Made by a program: the position numbers and the translations under genes
Notes under the pieces: generated by a model
The model's input: the letters and a program-made list of their open reading frames with translations, nothing else
Databases searched by the model: none
What the model was told of the DNA's origin: nothing
Shown here: positions 19,801 through 24,368 of the stretch, piece after piece
Position numbering within the stretch: the first letter of the stretch is position 1
Layout: each line of letters begins with the position of its first letter
NCBI GenBank assembly: GCA_000482145.1
Contig: AUXH01000077.1
Coordinates: 1-46,758, forward strand
Direction: 5' to 3'
Length of the DNA stretch: 46,758 nt
Origin: Strigomonas culicis
Lineage: Eukaryota; Euglenozoa; Kinetoplastea; Trypanosomatida; Trypanosomatidae

Positions 19801-21524
19801 ACCCGGTGAACGCCCCCTACACGTTCCTCTTCTTCGACCCGAACAGCAACCCCGTGTACATTGACGTGGACGACCGCATCCCGTGCGACAGCAACAACCA
19901 GCCCATGTTCGTTCAGAGCCCCAACGGCTACTGGTACCCGCTGCTGCTGGAGAAGGCCTACGCGAAGTTCGTGGGCGGCTACGAGCGGATGGAGAACTGC
20001 ACGCCGCACGAGACGCTGCGCGACTTGACCGGGCGGCCGGTCACGCATGCACCGTTCGACAGTAAGCTGTCCGATGCCGCGAACATCGGGGAAGTGTCGA
20101 CCGCCGCCTTCTGGCGCGGCATCGCGGAGGACATGGCGCGTGGCGACATTGTGCTGTGCATGTCGAACACGAACGCGGACACGATGGACGGCGTCCACCC
20201 GCAGTGCAGCTTTGCCGTGCTCGGCATCGTCGACACGATCGAGGGATCGCAGCGGCCGTCGGACCTAATCGTGAAGGTGCAGAACCCGTACTGGCGCTAC
20301 AGCCCGAAGTACACGGGGCCCCTGAGCGACGACGACTTGATTTGGACGGACGAGCTACGCCGCGTGTGCCGTTACGACTCGGAGCGCAAGGACATCCTCT
20401 ACCTGCCGCTGCCCGTATTCCTCCGCAACTTCTCTAGTCTCCAGCGCTGCCACATCAACTGCGGCGACCGCCTGACGGCCTCCGGTGCGTGGGACCAGAA
20501 CACGTCCGGCGGCAACCCCAAGTTCACCTCGTTCCGCAACAACCCCATCTACTTGATCGAGAACAAGAGCACGCGGCCGATGACCATCCTGGCGGAGGTG
20601 CGCCACAACGGCCCAACGTTCGTCGACCCGGATGGGCTCAACCACTACCCGCAGACCGGCATTGCGCTCCTGCAGCCGCTCTCGTCCTCCATGCCGCCGA
20701 CGCCGCTCATCACGAACAGCACGCACAAGTTCATCCAGAAGGGCATGATGCTGGACTCGCGCGAGGTGTGCTCGCTGATGGAGGTGCCCGCGAGCACGAC
20801 GTGCTACCTCATCCCGTACACCATGAAGGTCGGCCAGCTGGGCTCGTTCAACGTGTCCATCTACCCCGGCATGGCGAAGGTGACGCTCGTGCCGCTGCAC
20901 TTCGCCGGCCTTTCGCGCGAGCCGGCGTCGACGCACATCACACTGGTCCCCGGCGAGGACGGCACGCGCGTGGACTTCATGATCACGAACGCGACGAACG
21001 TGCACATCCTCGTGCGCCAGGAGAAGGTGTCGGACCCGAAGAGCATCCGCAAGGGCGACGCGATCGCGGAGGACGACCTGGTGCTCACCGTGTTCAACGA
21101 GCAGTCCGTGCGGTGCGGCACATCGGGCCACTCCACCAACGCGCGCGAGCACTCCTTTGCCTTCAAGGCCCCGCGCGGCGGGCGCTACTCGCTGCTCATC
21201 TCGTCCCCGAACGCGCCGGTGACGGGCAACTGCCCGTGCTTGCTGAGCGTCTACACGCCGAAGCTGGTGCCGGTCAAGTTCGTGCCCCCGCCGGCGGGCG
21301 CGCGGCCGCTGCAGCCCTCGCGGCTCCCGAACGTCAAGGGAAAGACGGTCACGCGGCCGCGCCGCGCCTCCTCCGTGATGGGCACGGCGCCCGAAGCCGC
21401 GGCCGAGGGCCCCGTATCGAGCCCCCCGCTTCCGGCTATTAGAGGCGCAACGCGCCGTTCGCAGTCTGAGATGACGTCGAGGAAGCCGGGGCAGAAGGGG
21501 TACAACAACACTGCGAGATACTAA
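3099..21524 (+). CDS. Giant calpain-like protein with GM6-type repeats (6141 aa)
   Basis: One uninterrupted frame of 6141 residues. Order: calpain-like unit 1 (about 1-585), acidic linker, calpain-like unit 2 (about 614-1206), about 64 repeats of ~66 residues (about 1218-5494), calpain-like unit 3 (about 5500-6060) and a basic Pro/Arg/Ser-rich tail. The repeat consensus (DR.FLD.EPEGVPL..LPLD.D..F...E..R, then LN.RAHELA) matches the GM6 antigens of trypanosomes, known as flagellum attachment zone or cytoskeleton proteins; this is family knowledge, not a search result. Active sites are degenerate: units 1 and 2 keep Cys (C63, C679) and Asn (N247, N864) but have Gln for His (Q222, Q837); unit 3 has Gly for Cys (G5543) and Cys for His. 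A long cytoskeletal spacer or scaffold is the likeliest role. No signal peptide or membrane segment is evident. The start follows a clear trans-splice acceptor. Confidence 0.9.
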   Translation: MSDITEVPDSNAAFKDVEFMKNNSQVSDQWVSIKELYPDGVKQPLLPQTLSREHFGQGKHYECFMLSTLATLVRFPDVIRHCFVTQTVRKDGRYTFRFLRGVEWVKVEIDDSIPLEDDEVLYCQSPTEHWWPLLLEKAYAKFYTTYEYLEGCTLLEAFHDMTGYPVLNIPMQAKLAKTAGVNIDDGPYWLKVGEQLRHGEFVASCLTKDTEELEGIGMQSEQQYGILDIFSLTGSSALSDLVLHIHNPFDDEEFEYTGPLNKNDKTWTAKQLVQYDVANRHSIFIPLPNFKKLVVSIQLCFMASVEQKPEFFKDEWKGESAGGNPTFITWRKNPLYLVRNTGSKDVRMIATIKQEDQRSHTSPEESTTYVQCGLIISKSNAPNAIPSYWVTGNNNKPVYKSLFLNSREVANVVTIPAQSLSYLVPSTMAKGTEAPFLLVMNHFTSEDYSSLTVEKLTIPTIDWEHPASKTASLEEGGKGRVDFYVDGETDVHILLLQTQPPTKAGSDAMTENYMGMYLYDDTDRRIHGVHAATNFREISVIHHVTRSGRYAASLTCPRAKGTVPCLITVVATAEANVRIVDTPEDAEMFDDEDVIDEGGDEEVVNPIDWVPINLPGSEVAEVPDNNNPFEDKKFFVMNRGSSNEAWMHIGDLYPEGKNKPLLPDVLSRDQFEQGENFECCCLTAFATLVVNHPDVIRNCFVSKNARKDGRYTFQFHRYGQWVKVEIDDRIPVIEGKTAYCRSPTRHWWPLLLEKAYAKFYTLYQNLEGCTQQELFHDFTGRPSLTISMDPALAKAASWYIEDGHFWHALNKAVSTCVITASVSSEGSGEEYGLLEDQYYSILDVVPTSSEETCELSTVFIKMHNPFLESEYTGPMNQNDANWNPALREQLGVDEKGAFFMTADVFIKTFAAIQQGYVSGPLEPGWHFNSEWSDETNGGNPMLISWRENPLYVVQSNAAEPFTIVAMVREPDQRHVMHQLQDSMVDYPRKGITLAQAVPQSSKYPTYLVTMDNHKLVHKGVFQSTREVCDFVTIPAQSLNYLVGSCLQKEKTKFILSYWFLNQSDAANVAIKRYQADVSRKQPAVAAVALANRGKQRIDFLVDTPTNIHILLQQDTPPLPNRSGDIVTDDFCAMYLFDADNNLVKGVPSAMSFREMSIVEHLPKKGRYALSITCPRGGGSVPCKVEIVGVEESHVRITDTPENAEELTAVDLGFMSQEQCGFALPDLPLDSDSIFQEKLEALRELLKDPNADPAEVKKLQAQLNARAHELAVTLMSSERPVYLPDRDLDALNPLLDSDDAYMAEECTRYQLKKDPRSQYKVLEQEEKLRNMADRIAEEFRNNNLEFLNEAFDGVPVEDLPLRSDEQFAALLRQRAVLMKHPTENAAEIAKLEAEMNERAKEIACALHEKERAFLEEDTEGIPLDMLGLNEDATYVDLENHLRALMGSENADPEEVKKLQEALKGRAQELATELKLSEREKFLAHEFNGVSADALHLDDDATYHEMELRRLALMQEDPVKNTEEIQKLEKEMNTRAVELATELQNRERAFLASEETNSDVLREVLNQDPEFLAKEAKLRELMKDPRGNGAAITALKEELAETAKQAYQKYAEEQRGLFLKEEYEGYSKEELLLSNDAAYVEAENRYLALLLDPSQAKPGEMEEVQQFLTARAAEIARVKTLKERIAFLGPNVRSVPLKDLPLNSDEKYRALEQERARALRDPTKQEYVAEVEAAMKARAMELVKAMFAQDRAYLNPEPAGVPVELVPLDDDPAFQQLETERAEAKHSGLAAALNIKEKALNDRAAVVAQELKEKERSLFMENEYVHVPRQAIPLDADPAFKEAEIARLRLRKEDPEKNAAEITALEQRMVVRAGDLAKVQQEADRAFLSNQQVAVGGELLNKVLDGDEEFLKMQERIRTLIKDPVANAKAIKNLETQMAERAKKLTDDFVAAERATYLNEAYEGRAREDLPLDQDAVYKKLESEYLALSQDPNADPEKLAQLRAAMDERALAVAREINKHDQQRYLSERFHGVPFEALGLDADEKFNELQALRAAVLRDPSRAGEVAALEEALQKRADEIARARLAADRAYLDEAPEGIPLSCIRIEEDRDFNSKEEQRAALVAENKPAKNGKTITALEESMNTQVHAMAKKLKEKQIEECVDSSIRGVSRGLLSLSEDAECTNLIAERTKALLAGDAAEAQRLADEINKRAHTVADEVIETLRNNLMQDPLRVSLEDLNLDGDAQFKEMENEALKYMLDPKKNAAKLKDLYEEMDHRAAQLAEEKLWTEREEYMEAAPEGRALRELPLNSDENLLNMERQRREMLKSGTVDPAVRAELDKKLNTCATEKAQVANAGDRGGFLGATIRGFPVSALGLDQDEQFRELERQRAANKRSRGTNGEAIEEALRKRAAEVADEKLKNDRDFLDANPEGVALRQVPLDGDKAFRQLEEKRAALKHSGTATDKEIAAVEEKMNKRAHELAAAMKEAGRSLVSQKPQGIPLADLHLDEDEVLTQLEEAYRDAVETGDKAAQQDLIAKMNEHIVELTATLHAKERSELNQNPRGLPMSILPVDEDPIFMRLENEARALRARQPTSTRLDDIKDELNARAAELADEARLKYLGPAPGGIPLKLVRFEDQPEFLKAEEERRELLKKDPSAEKELNKRLNTMLEVIAEECITGDRSYFEQEPGGVPLEYLPLDTDPKFREAELERVKLIAEDPQKNAAKIKAYEAKLKERLNELVAELKKSDVEGLEGAPRGIPLENLKPHEDAAFAAMVDQLRVLKKDPVANSEAIQKLQEQMNERAYQIATERILSDREFLDKDPEGVPLSTLDLDGDRVFADLEAQRANLKSVDARRNAAAVKELENQLNKRLHEMAKERKETELRLVTQDPRDIPLEALKLFEDAEYRALVDQYRALGAVSPSDPRAIALVEVMNRRAEELATKMLEGQRQFLIDDPKGIPLSILPLATDPVFHKAEVKRAILKAENARRNADKIKELEEQLNARLLELAEAQRQDDLQGVDVKPNGVPLAVLDPHKDPEFQELVEKRRELEKDPEANADEISQLVAAMNERALYLAKKMMEGDRSYLDKDPEGVSLDVLDLNGDEKFKTMESQRAILKAQDARKNAAEIKELEGKLNDRAHELSKTQKEEDLVGVNSKPLGIPLELLRPHEDPIFAEMVENVRVLKGRNEDIEEELAKMDAYVMEMARKVMNRDFIDSEPDGVALKDLPLSTDAQFMQMEAERAVLKLKDPRRNADKIKALERDLNTRAHELAKELKKEDLRGVDAAPCGLPKEYLNLHDDEQGLRIILELRSLKADPGANAARITDLKNQLNKRAQEVAEQLMGGDRKNYLDAKPLDIPLEHLSLDSDATFHDLEIERAKLKAADPKGNAKAIKSTEGLLNDRIRVLARGVLESDLKPFKSEYEGVSTKELNPHKDKLFAQAAYERRQNKITPSEHINDEELQQVMNDRLIALANEQKKGDLYFLDPKPEGVSLDDVPYLTDSEFGKLKAEREKLKAGDAFEHRNEIAKLEEDMNARVAELARRVLEEDFIHINKEPRGIPLELLKPREDAEIRNLVIDLRRTKKTPSLKNRVAQIEQQLDDRVDALSLQQLEKGREDYLDADPEEVPLSLLPLNTDEAYHSLDTQRVILKLENPVANGSKIQELEEKLNARAHGLALEQKAEDLQGVEREPLGVPLVILKPHNDARMMNLISEIRVLKKDPVRHADKIRSQQSVMNDRAYEMARDVLNGDRVYLGAEVQGVPIADLPLDTDETFHMLEVQRAKLKAEDPKSSKLADLEDELRAQAAVLAKQQKKDDLVGLNQAPLGVPLSLLNLHDDDKFAAQIPELRRLNKDPARNAAKLKAMREKLNDRILEIAERFVEADRERYLDKDPGGLSRQALPLSDSTEFRSLEAKKFALQAEDAKGNKEKIHELEGELNFVAHDVALAQLRKDRSYLDQQPEGVPVGILPLDTDKAFHDMEAKRAAAKAKNPTSQEIAALEEKLNERAHELAKVQIDQDLENVSKRPRDIPIEVLRPHKDPIFAQMVEDIRALKADRSNAGTNAIRELEDKMNDRLDQLADAVLSNDRSYLPAKIDGIPVTRLPLDTDSTYHSKEVQRAQLKLEDAQKNQSKIMALESELVHRAKELAKEVKSSDFNGLNPKPRGVPIEILNMHKDAKCASMLQEKNQLSKGQAVDASNPIIQSLNAMAEQMADSLLKGDRDYLDREPEGVPLTALALDADVEFHDMEVERAVLKAKDPIKNAGTINSLEDQLNNRLHALACEMLAGDRSYLDQEPEGVPLEVLPLDTDSKFHQMEVERARLKNKSSGSPRITELQEKLNERAKELAKKQLEEDVQGLDREPEGYPIAFLHPHEDADFAAQVPKLRAAKAKGDTPTIRTLQGQLNVRVHDIAKLKIVDDRTALVNHPDGVPLNLLPLETDSNFKTMEREFRVEKANPKRNATAFSDLIERLNKRAAEIAKDLRRRNRGFLESDLEGVALDDVPLDEDNVFRALEVDRLRALANNVPNKKEIIELEEKLNDRAHVLALDAKEAGRAFLKSMSHGIPRNLIALDADKDFVKGEKELRRLRKSKDRTAAVAAEQLEANLQVRADEVAQNQLKGGRDDFLDVQPEGVDLSDLPLSEDSVFAKLELDRAIAIAQGDSAEAVKAIEAQLNERAHELAREVVQENRCFLPPEINNIPIEELPLDTDDRFLRLERQRRQHLRALKMDAVGNDEERLIQRAHELVNDVVAQDLAPLKDRYRGIPTAELNLHADDTFRDLASKRRRKRGQGRVKAVDMVAIEDEMDKRACEIADDLVSKERAFLDAEPEGMSLHDVPLDEDAAFAQLEGEFHRRSKDPRLAKMNRDVLRELCNEMNQRAHALAREEFMKRRSFMDAEPEGVPLLELGLDEDPDFKEAEILRYKNSNSERPSPHVNTEMEERMQKRAEELARQLLASDRAFLDQEPEGVPLSELPLDADQKFSDLARERRRRKKNLQRGLGEEQIKAIESKMNERAHEMASDFLATERAFLVPEPEGVPLVDLPLNADLAFRNLEKERLKMKGDRTKVSNVEGIEMTLNDKAKAIARDLLKKERAFLDKEPMGVPLEDLPLNHDSVLNPIERKRREYKKEPKRYNEEIRRCEDQMADRVNDIATDFIEKERAFMDPEPEGVPLRYLPLITDKEYREMERQRRVLVRTPGVNQKQLSAIETKMNERAHALAKELVEKGRGFLDPEPLGVPIVDVPLNGDEQFRKMEEQRRSIKHDPRNASTVRALEERLNDRAYELAESLLQSERAFMDQQPLGLALSDLPLNQDLRMREIERTRRMLKKDNVNGVHSADVKVLEDGMNGRAFQLAKTALEEERSFLQPDPCGVPLSDLPLDTDAEFHAKELQRLKLRQASKSSEKIRALESELDARAKELAVIFIREERSYLDQEPEGIPLDRLSLDRDPVFHGMELERRRMVRNGEDPARVVELEVQLNARVHELALDIRGWQDTEFFEDNKHIAPNWPRIGELFPEGRYEPIVPEEVSTGDSVSNVDDVGYLAPFIAALSRYPVLLKRLVVNVAHPVNAPYTFLFFDPNSNPVYIDVDDRIPCDSNNQPMFVQSPNGYWYPLLLEKAYAKFVGGYERMENCTPHETLRDLTGRPVTHAPFDSKLSDAANIGEVSTAAFWRGIAEDMARGDIVLCMSNTNADTMDGVHPQCSFAVLGIVDTIEGSQRPSDLIVKVQNPYWRYSPKYTGPLSDDDLIWTDELRRVCRYDSERKDILYLPLPVFLRNFSSLQRCHINCGDRLTASGAWDQNTSGGNPKFTSFRNNPIYLIENKSTRPMTILAEVRHNGPTFVDPDGLNHYPQTGIALLQPLSSSMPPTPLITNSTHKFIQKGMMLDSREVCSLMEVPASTTCYLIPYTMKVGQLGSFNVSIYPGMAKVTLVPLHFAGLSREPASTHITLVPGEDGTRVDFMITNATNVHILVRQEKVSDPKSIRKGDAIAEDDLVLTVFNEQSVRCGTSGHSTNAREHSFAFKAPRGGRYSLLISSPNAPVTGNCPCLLSVYTPKLVPVKFVPPPAGARPLQPSRLPNVKGKTVTRPRRASSVMGTAPEAAAEGPVSSPPLPAIRGATRRSQSEMTSRKPGQKGYNNTARY
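4940..6715 (+). other. Domain: calpain-like unit 2, tandem duplicate of unit 1
   Basis: Residues ~614-1206 repeat the whole of unit 1, including an EVPDNNNPF leader matching EVPDSNAAF at the N-terminus. The Cys site reads FECCCL (C679, with two further Cys), the His site DQYYSILDV has Q837, and the Asn is N864 (MHNPF). Domain-III-like blocks follow (GGNPMLISWRENPLYVV; NIHILLQQD). The shared His-to-Gln change shows it predates the duplication or is under selection. Confidence 0.8.
6750..19580 (+). repeat. About 64 tandem GM6-type repeats (~66 aa, ~200 bp each)
   Basis: By hand I divided residues ~1218-5494 into 64 units of 60-70 residues. Each opens with EGVPLxxLPLDxD or a variant, then an F...E..R segment, a KDP/N-containing helix, LN.RAHELA, and a linker ending DR.FLD..P. 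Units are well diverged in sequence, so the array is old and not recently homogenised; the last ten or so are the most uniform. The pattern suggests repeating helical hairpins. No stop or frameshift interrupts about 12.8 kb. Confidence 0.85.
11162..16385 (+). repeat. Sub-array with alternating A/B repeat types (~134-aa period)
   Basis: In units 23-48 two repeat types alternate. Type A has LPLDTD-like openings preceded by a DRSYLD..P linker. Type B has LKPHED/LNLHDD-like openings preceded by a shorter, Arg-free D-L/V/F.G..P linker. B units are numbers 24, 26, 28, 30, 32, 34, 36, 38, 40, 43, 45 and 48 by my count; adjacent A units at 41/42 and 46/47 are the only phase breaks. One isolated B-like unit (54) occurs later. 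Confidence 0.7.
19596..21290 (+). other. Domain: calpain-like unit 3 (catalytically dead)
   Basis: Residues ~5500-6060. It is a paralogue of the protein at 1-1887 rather than of units 1 and 2: DVGYLAPFIAAL places Gly (G5543) at the Cys site, QCSFAVLGIV places Cys at the His site, and VQNPYW keeps the Asn. DNA identity with the upstream gene is very high in places, for example 53 identical bases at 20721-20773 and 1093-1145. A basic, low-complexity tail follows to residue 6141. Confidence 0.8.
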
Positions 21525-22024
21525 TCTGACATGCCTTCTTTTTGCGCGTCTCTCTTTTCTTTTGATTGTGTATACGTGATCTTTTTTGAATATATATATA
21601 TTATTATTATTTTTGTTATTTCCCCTTTTCTTTCTTTAACGCTGTTTTTTCTTTGCGCTGTTAGATGCGGACGGAGAATCGGTAAGTAGAAAAAAAAAAG
21701 GAAAACAGAGAGAAAAAGAACATATAGAATTTGTATGGAATAGTTGTGAACATCAACACATATCAGTATTCATACATACGTTACCTCTTATCATTGTTAT
21801 TAAACGAGAAAAAAAAATGATGCCACACCTACAGTTGGGCTTGTAGGAAAACCTTTGCTTGCTGTTCCATAACGTATCCTTCTCGAACTTGTGTGCGAGA
21901 AACGAATGAAAAGGTAAAAACAGAACGTAACGGGGGAGGAAAAAAAAAAGCATCACTGTATTCACATGTATTTTAGAAACACTAAACATTTATAGGAGCA
22001 AAAGACATTCACTAGTACATCAAC

Positions 22025-22056
22025 TGTGGAGTTTGAGGGAACCCCACACTAGTGTG
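22025..22056 (+). other. Imperfect hairpin overlapping a perfect 12-bp palindrome
   Basis: Bases 22025-22048 fold as a 9-pair stem with one A/C mismatch around loop TGAGGG; its GTTTGAGGGAAC centre resembles GTTTGGGGAAAC near 2173 and 2373. Bases 22045-22056 read CACACTAGTGTG, a perfect palindrome. Position is the likely 3' UTR of the giant gene, parallel to the hairpins after the upstream paralogue. Confidence 0.45.
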
Positions 22057-22496
22057 CTATAAGCGTCTTCCGTTGATTAGGCAACACCAAACAATACAAA
22101 GAAAAGAAACGAAAAGCAGAAGTTTTTCGCGTATGGCTTGAGGGAGCTATAGGCGTTTACTTCTGTTCAAGGAGTTTCATTACTTATATTATCTTTCGCC
22201 TTTTGTCTTCTCCTTTTTTTTGTGTTTGCCCGTAGATGTATCACAAAAAAGAAACAAGTGATCATTGTATGTAGATATCTTTTGTGTTAATACCGTTTTT
22301 TTTTTCTGTTCTTTTCATTAGATTTTTTATACCTTTGTTCTTTCAAATAAACATGATGATGTATATACTTATCTATGTATGGCCGCAAGTGAAAAAAAAA
22401 CAACAACACGGATGTACCTGGTCTGCACCGAGTACAAGCGTCTGCTACTCTACTTTCGAATTGTATGGATATGTGAGTTCTTTATTTCACTCCCAC

Positions 22497-22548
22497 ACCC
22501 ATATATTCTCTCTCTCGCTCCATGTCTTCTTCTTTTCATTATACGCAG
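22497..22548 (+). promoter_or_regulatory. Polypyrimidine tract and trans-splice acceptor for RSPH3
   Basis: A C/T-rich tract (about 22497-22540) precedes the first AG at 22547-22548. Splicing here leaves a 76-base 5' UTR and makes the ATG at 22625 the first in frame. It rules out the open frame beginning at 22379, which would be removed from the mRNA. Confidence 0.65.
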
Positions 22549-22624
22549 TTGCATTTTCTTGTATACAAAAGGAATTGTTTTGCTTTTTTTTTTACTGTTC
22601 GTTTGTCCCTTTTTGCGTTTTACC

Positions 22625-23662
22625 ATGCAGCGACAACAACATGACACCGAAGGCACCTCTGCGGCCTACACATTCCAGCAGCCTCCGCAGGGGTTCCAGC
22701 AGGAGCCGCAGTACCGCGACCCTGCGGTCAGCGGCTCGCGCAAGTATGGCAACATCATGCACGACCGCCGCGTCTACCGCGGCAACACGTACGCGACGCC
22801 CGTGATGTCGACGACGGCGCGTGCGGAGCTGCAGATGAAGGAGTCGCAGAACGCGCTGCGCCGCAAGCAGGCGTCGCAGAAGGCGGCGTCCATCAAGAGC
22901 CGCAAGCAGGGCGACGCCGCGCGCCGCCGCCTGGCGACGCCGGACCCGGTGGAGGGCCGCCAGCACGTCGAGATCCAGACGGACGAGTACCTGGAGGAGC
23001 TCACGGATAAGGTGGAGTCGACGCAGCAGGAGACGCAGACGGACCTCCTCATGGACCGGCCGCCGACGCCCAAGTACATCCCGCAGAAGACGGGCCGCGA
23101 CGCGGACACGCAGATCAACGAGGGCGATCTCTTCCGCTTCGATGAGGCGATAGAGCCCATCCTCGAGGTCATGGTCGGCAAGACGATGGAGCAGGCGGTG
23201 CTAGAGGTCATGCAGGAGGAGGAGCTAGAGCTGCTGCGCGAGCAGCAGCTGGAGTTCGAACAGCGCCGCAAGGAGGAGGTGCTCGAGACGCAGCGGCTCG
23301 AGTCGACGGAGAAGCGCAAGTACGAGGAGAAGGAGCGCCGCAAGAGGCAGGAGGCGGAGCGCATCAAGCGCGAGAAGGAGACGCGCGAGAAGCTGCAGGC
23401 GCGGCAGTTCGCCAAGGCGTACATGACCAATCTAGAGAACCGCGTCTTCTCGCGCCTCCAGGACGAGGGCTGGTTTGCCGACCGTGTGCTGAACGAGGTG
23501 GAGCTAGAGTTCTACCCGTGGCTGATGGACGAGGTCGACAAGGAGCTAGACAAGAAGGAGAAGGCGCGCGCCCTCGTAGACGATCTGATCCGCCAGGTGG
23601 TGCGCATGAACGCGGCGCGCGTCGAACAGAGCTATCGCATGCAGCAGGGCATTCAAGCCTAA
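22625..23662 (+). CDS. RSPH3: Radial spoke protein 3 (RSPH3)
   Basis: The protein has 345 residues. It contains the RSP3-family signature YGNIMHDRRVYRGNTYA at 41-57, then the EIQTDEYLEELTD and QETQTD motifs around 116-140, and a long charged helical region rich in Glu/Arg/Lys. The C-terminal segment (LQDEGWFADRVLNEVELEF) is also typical. RSPH3 dimerises at the base of the radial spoke and anchors it to axonemal doublets; in other species it binds PKA regulatory-type helices. The frame stays open upstream to 22379, but that extension is a translated T-rich leader interrupted by a splice acceptor, so I start at 22625. Length is short compared with animal RSPH3 but covers the conserved core. Confidence 0.93.
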   Translation: MQRQQHDTEGTSAAYTFQQPPQGFQQEPQYRDPAVSGSRKYGNIMHDRRVYRGNTYATPVMSTTARAELQMKESQNALRRKQASQKAASIKSRKQGDAARRRLATPDPVEGRQHVEIQTDEYLEELTDKVESTQQETQTDLLMDRPPTPKYIPQKTGRDADTQINEGDLFRFDEAIEPILEVMVGKTMEQAVLEVMQEEELELLREQQLEFEQRRKEEVLETQRLESTEKRKYEEKERRKRQEAERIKREKETREKLQARQFAKAYMTNLENRVFSRLQDEGWFADRVLNEVELEFYPWLMDEVDKELDKKEKARALVDDLIRQVVRMNAARVEQSYRMQQGIQA

Positions 23663-24368
23663 CAAGAAGACGACCAGAGAGAGGGAAGGCGATAGAGCGA
23701 GCGCGAGTGAAACAGCGTACACATAGACTGAAGATGACGAAGAAGTGGGACCGAAAGAAAACAACAAAACTATAGGATTCAAATGGAATAATGAAAGTAG
23801 CATCATGAAGATGTTTATGCACTGTATCCCTACTATTTTTTTTTTGAAGCACTTCCTTTCGATTCACTGTGTTAGTCGTCTTGTCACTGTTTCGCATAGG
23901 GTGTAGACCCTTGTCGGCATTGCTTGTTTAGTTACACACATCATTATACACTTGTACGTCTGTTTTATTATTATCATTATTTTTTTTTAGCTCAATTTTT
24001 GTTTTTGGTATGTATATTGTTTCACAGGTGTATCTCTCCATGTACATATTATCCCGACATTTACATCTCTCACGCGCCATAAATACAACTGTGTACGAAC
24101 AAAAAAAAAAAGATGAATACTTCTATTATCAATCTCGATAACAATCGTGAATACCACTGTTCCATGTGCACACCTTCTTCACACCGATGACTGAGTGTAA
24201 AACTCAAGAAGCAACCTGTTAGCACTGTTCTTTTTCTTCCCCCCTTTCTCTTCTTTTCACTACCATCTTAACTCTTAGCAGTGGTTTGTCCCCCCCCCTT
24301 CTTTTCTTTGTTAATCATATTCTTGTATTACTACATAATCTTAATCATTTTTCCCTTTTCTAGCTGCA
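23663..24368 (+). other. Intergenic spacer, RSPH3 to hypothetical gene
   Basis: AT-rich, no gene seen. A small perfect hairpin AGGGT-GTAG-ACCCT lies at 23898-23911. A C/T tract (24227-24275) ends in AGs at 24277-24281, and a second tract ends in AG at 24362-24363, only five bases before the next ATG; either could be the spliced-leader acceptor. A run of nine C lies at 24290-24298. Confidence 0.65.

Larger units (their letters stand above)
21525..22624 (+). other. Intergenic spacer, giant gene to RSPH3
   Basis: AT-rich with T- and A-runs and no convincing gene. It carries an imperfect hairpin and palindrome (22025-22056), a pyrimidine-rich zone from about 22190, and the trans-splice acceptor of RSPH3 near 22548. 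Frames reading through 22284-22624 encode Leu/Phe/Ile-rich stretches that are translations of T-runs, not membrane proteins. Confidence 0.7.

Noticed and set aside
22379..22624. N-terminal extension of RSPH3 with apparent hydrophobic segments
   Set aside because: The Leu/Phe/Ile-rich stretch is a translated T-rich leader crossing a polypyrimidine tract and an AG acceptor at 22547-22548; RSPH3 homology begins after 22625.
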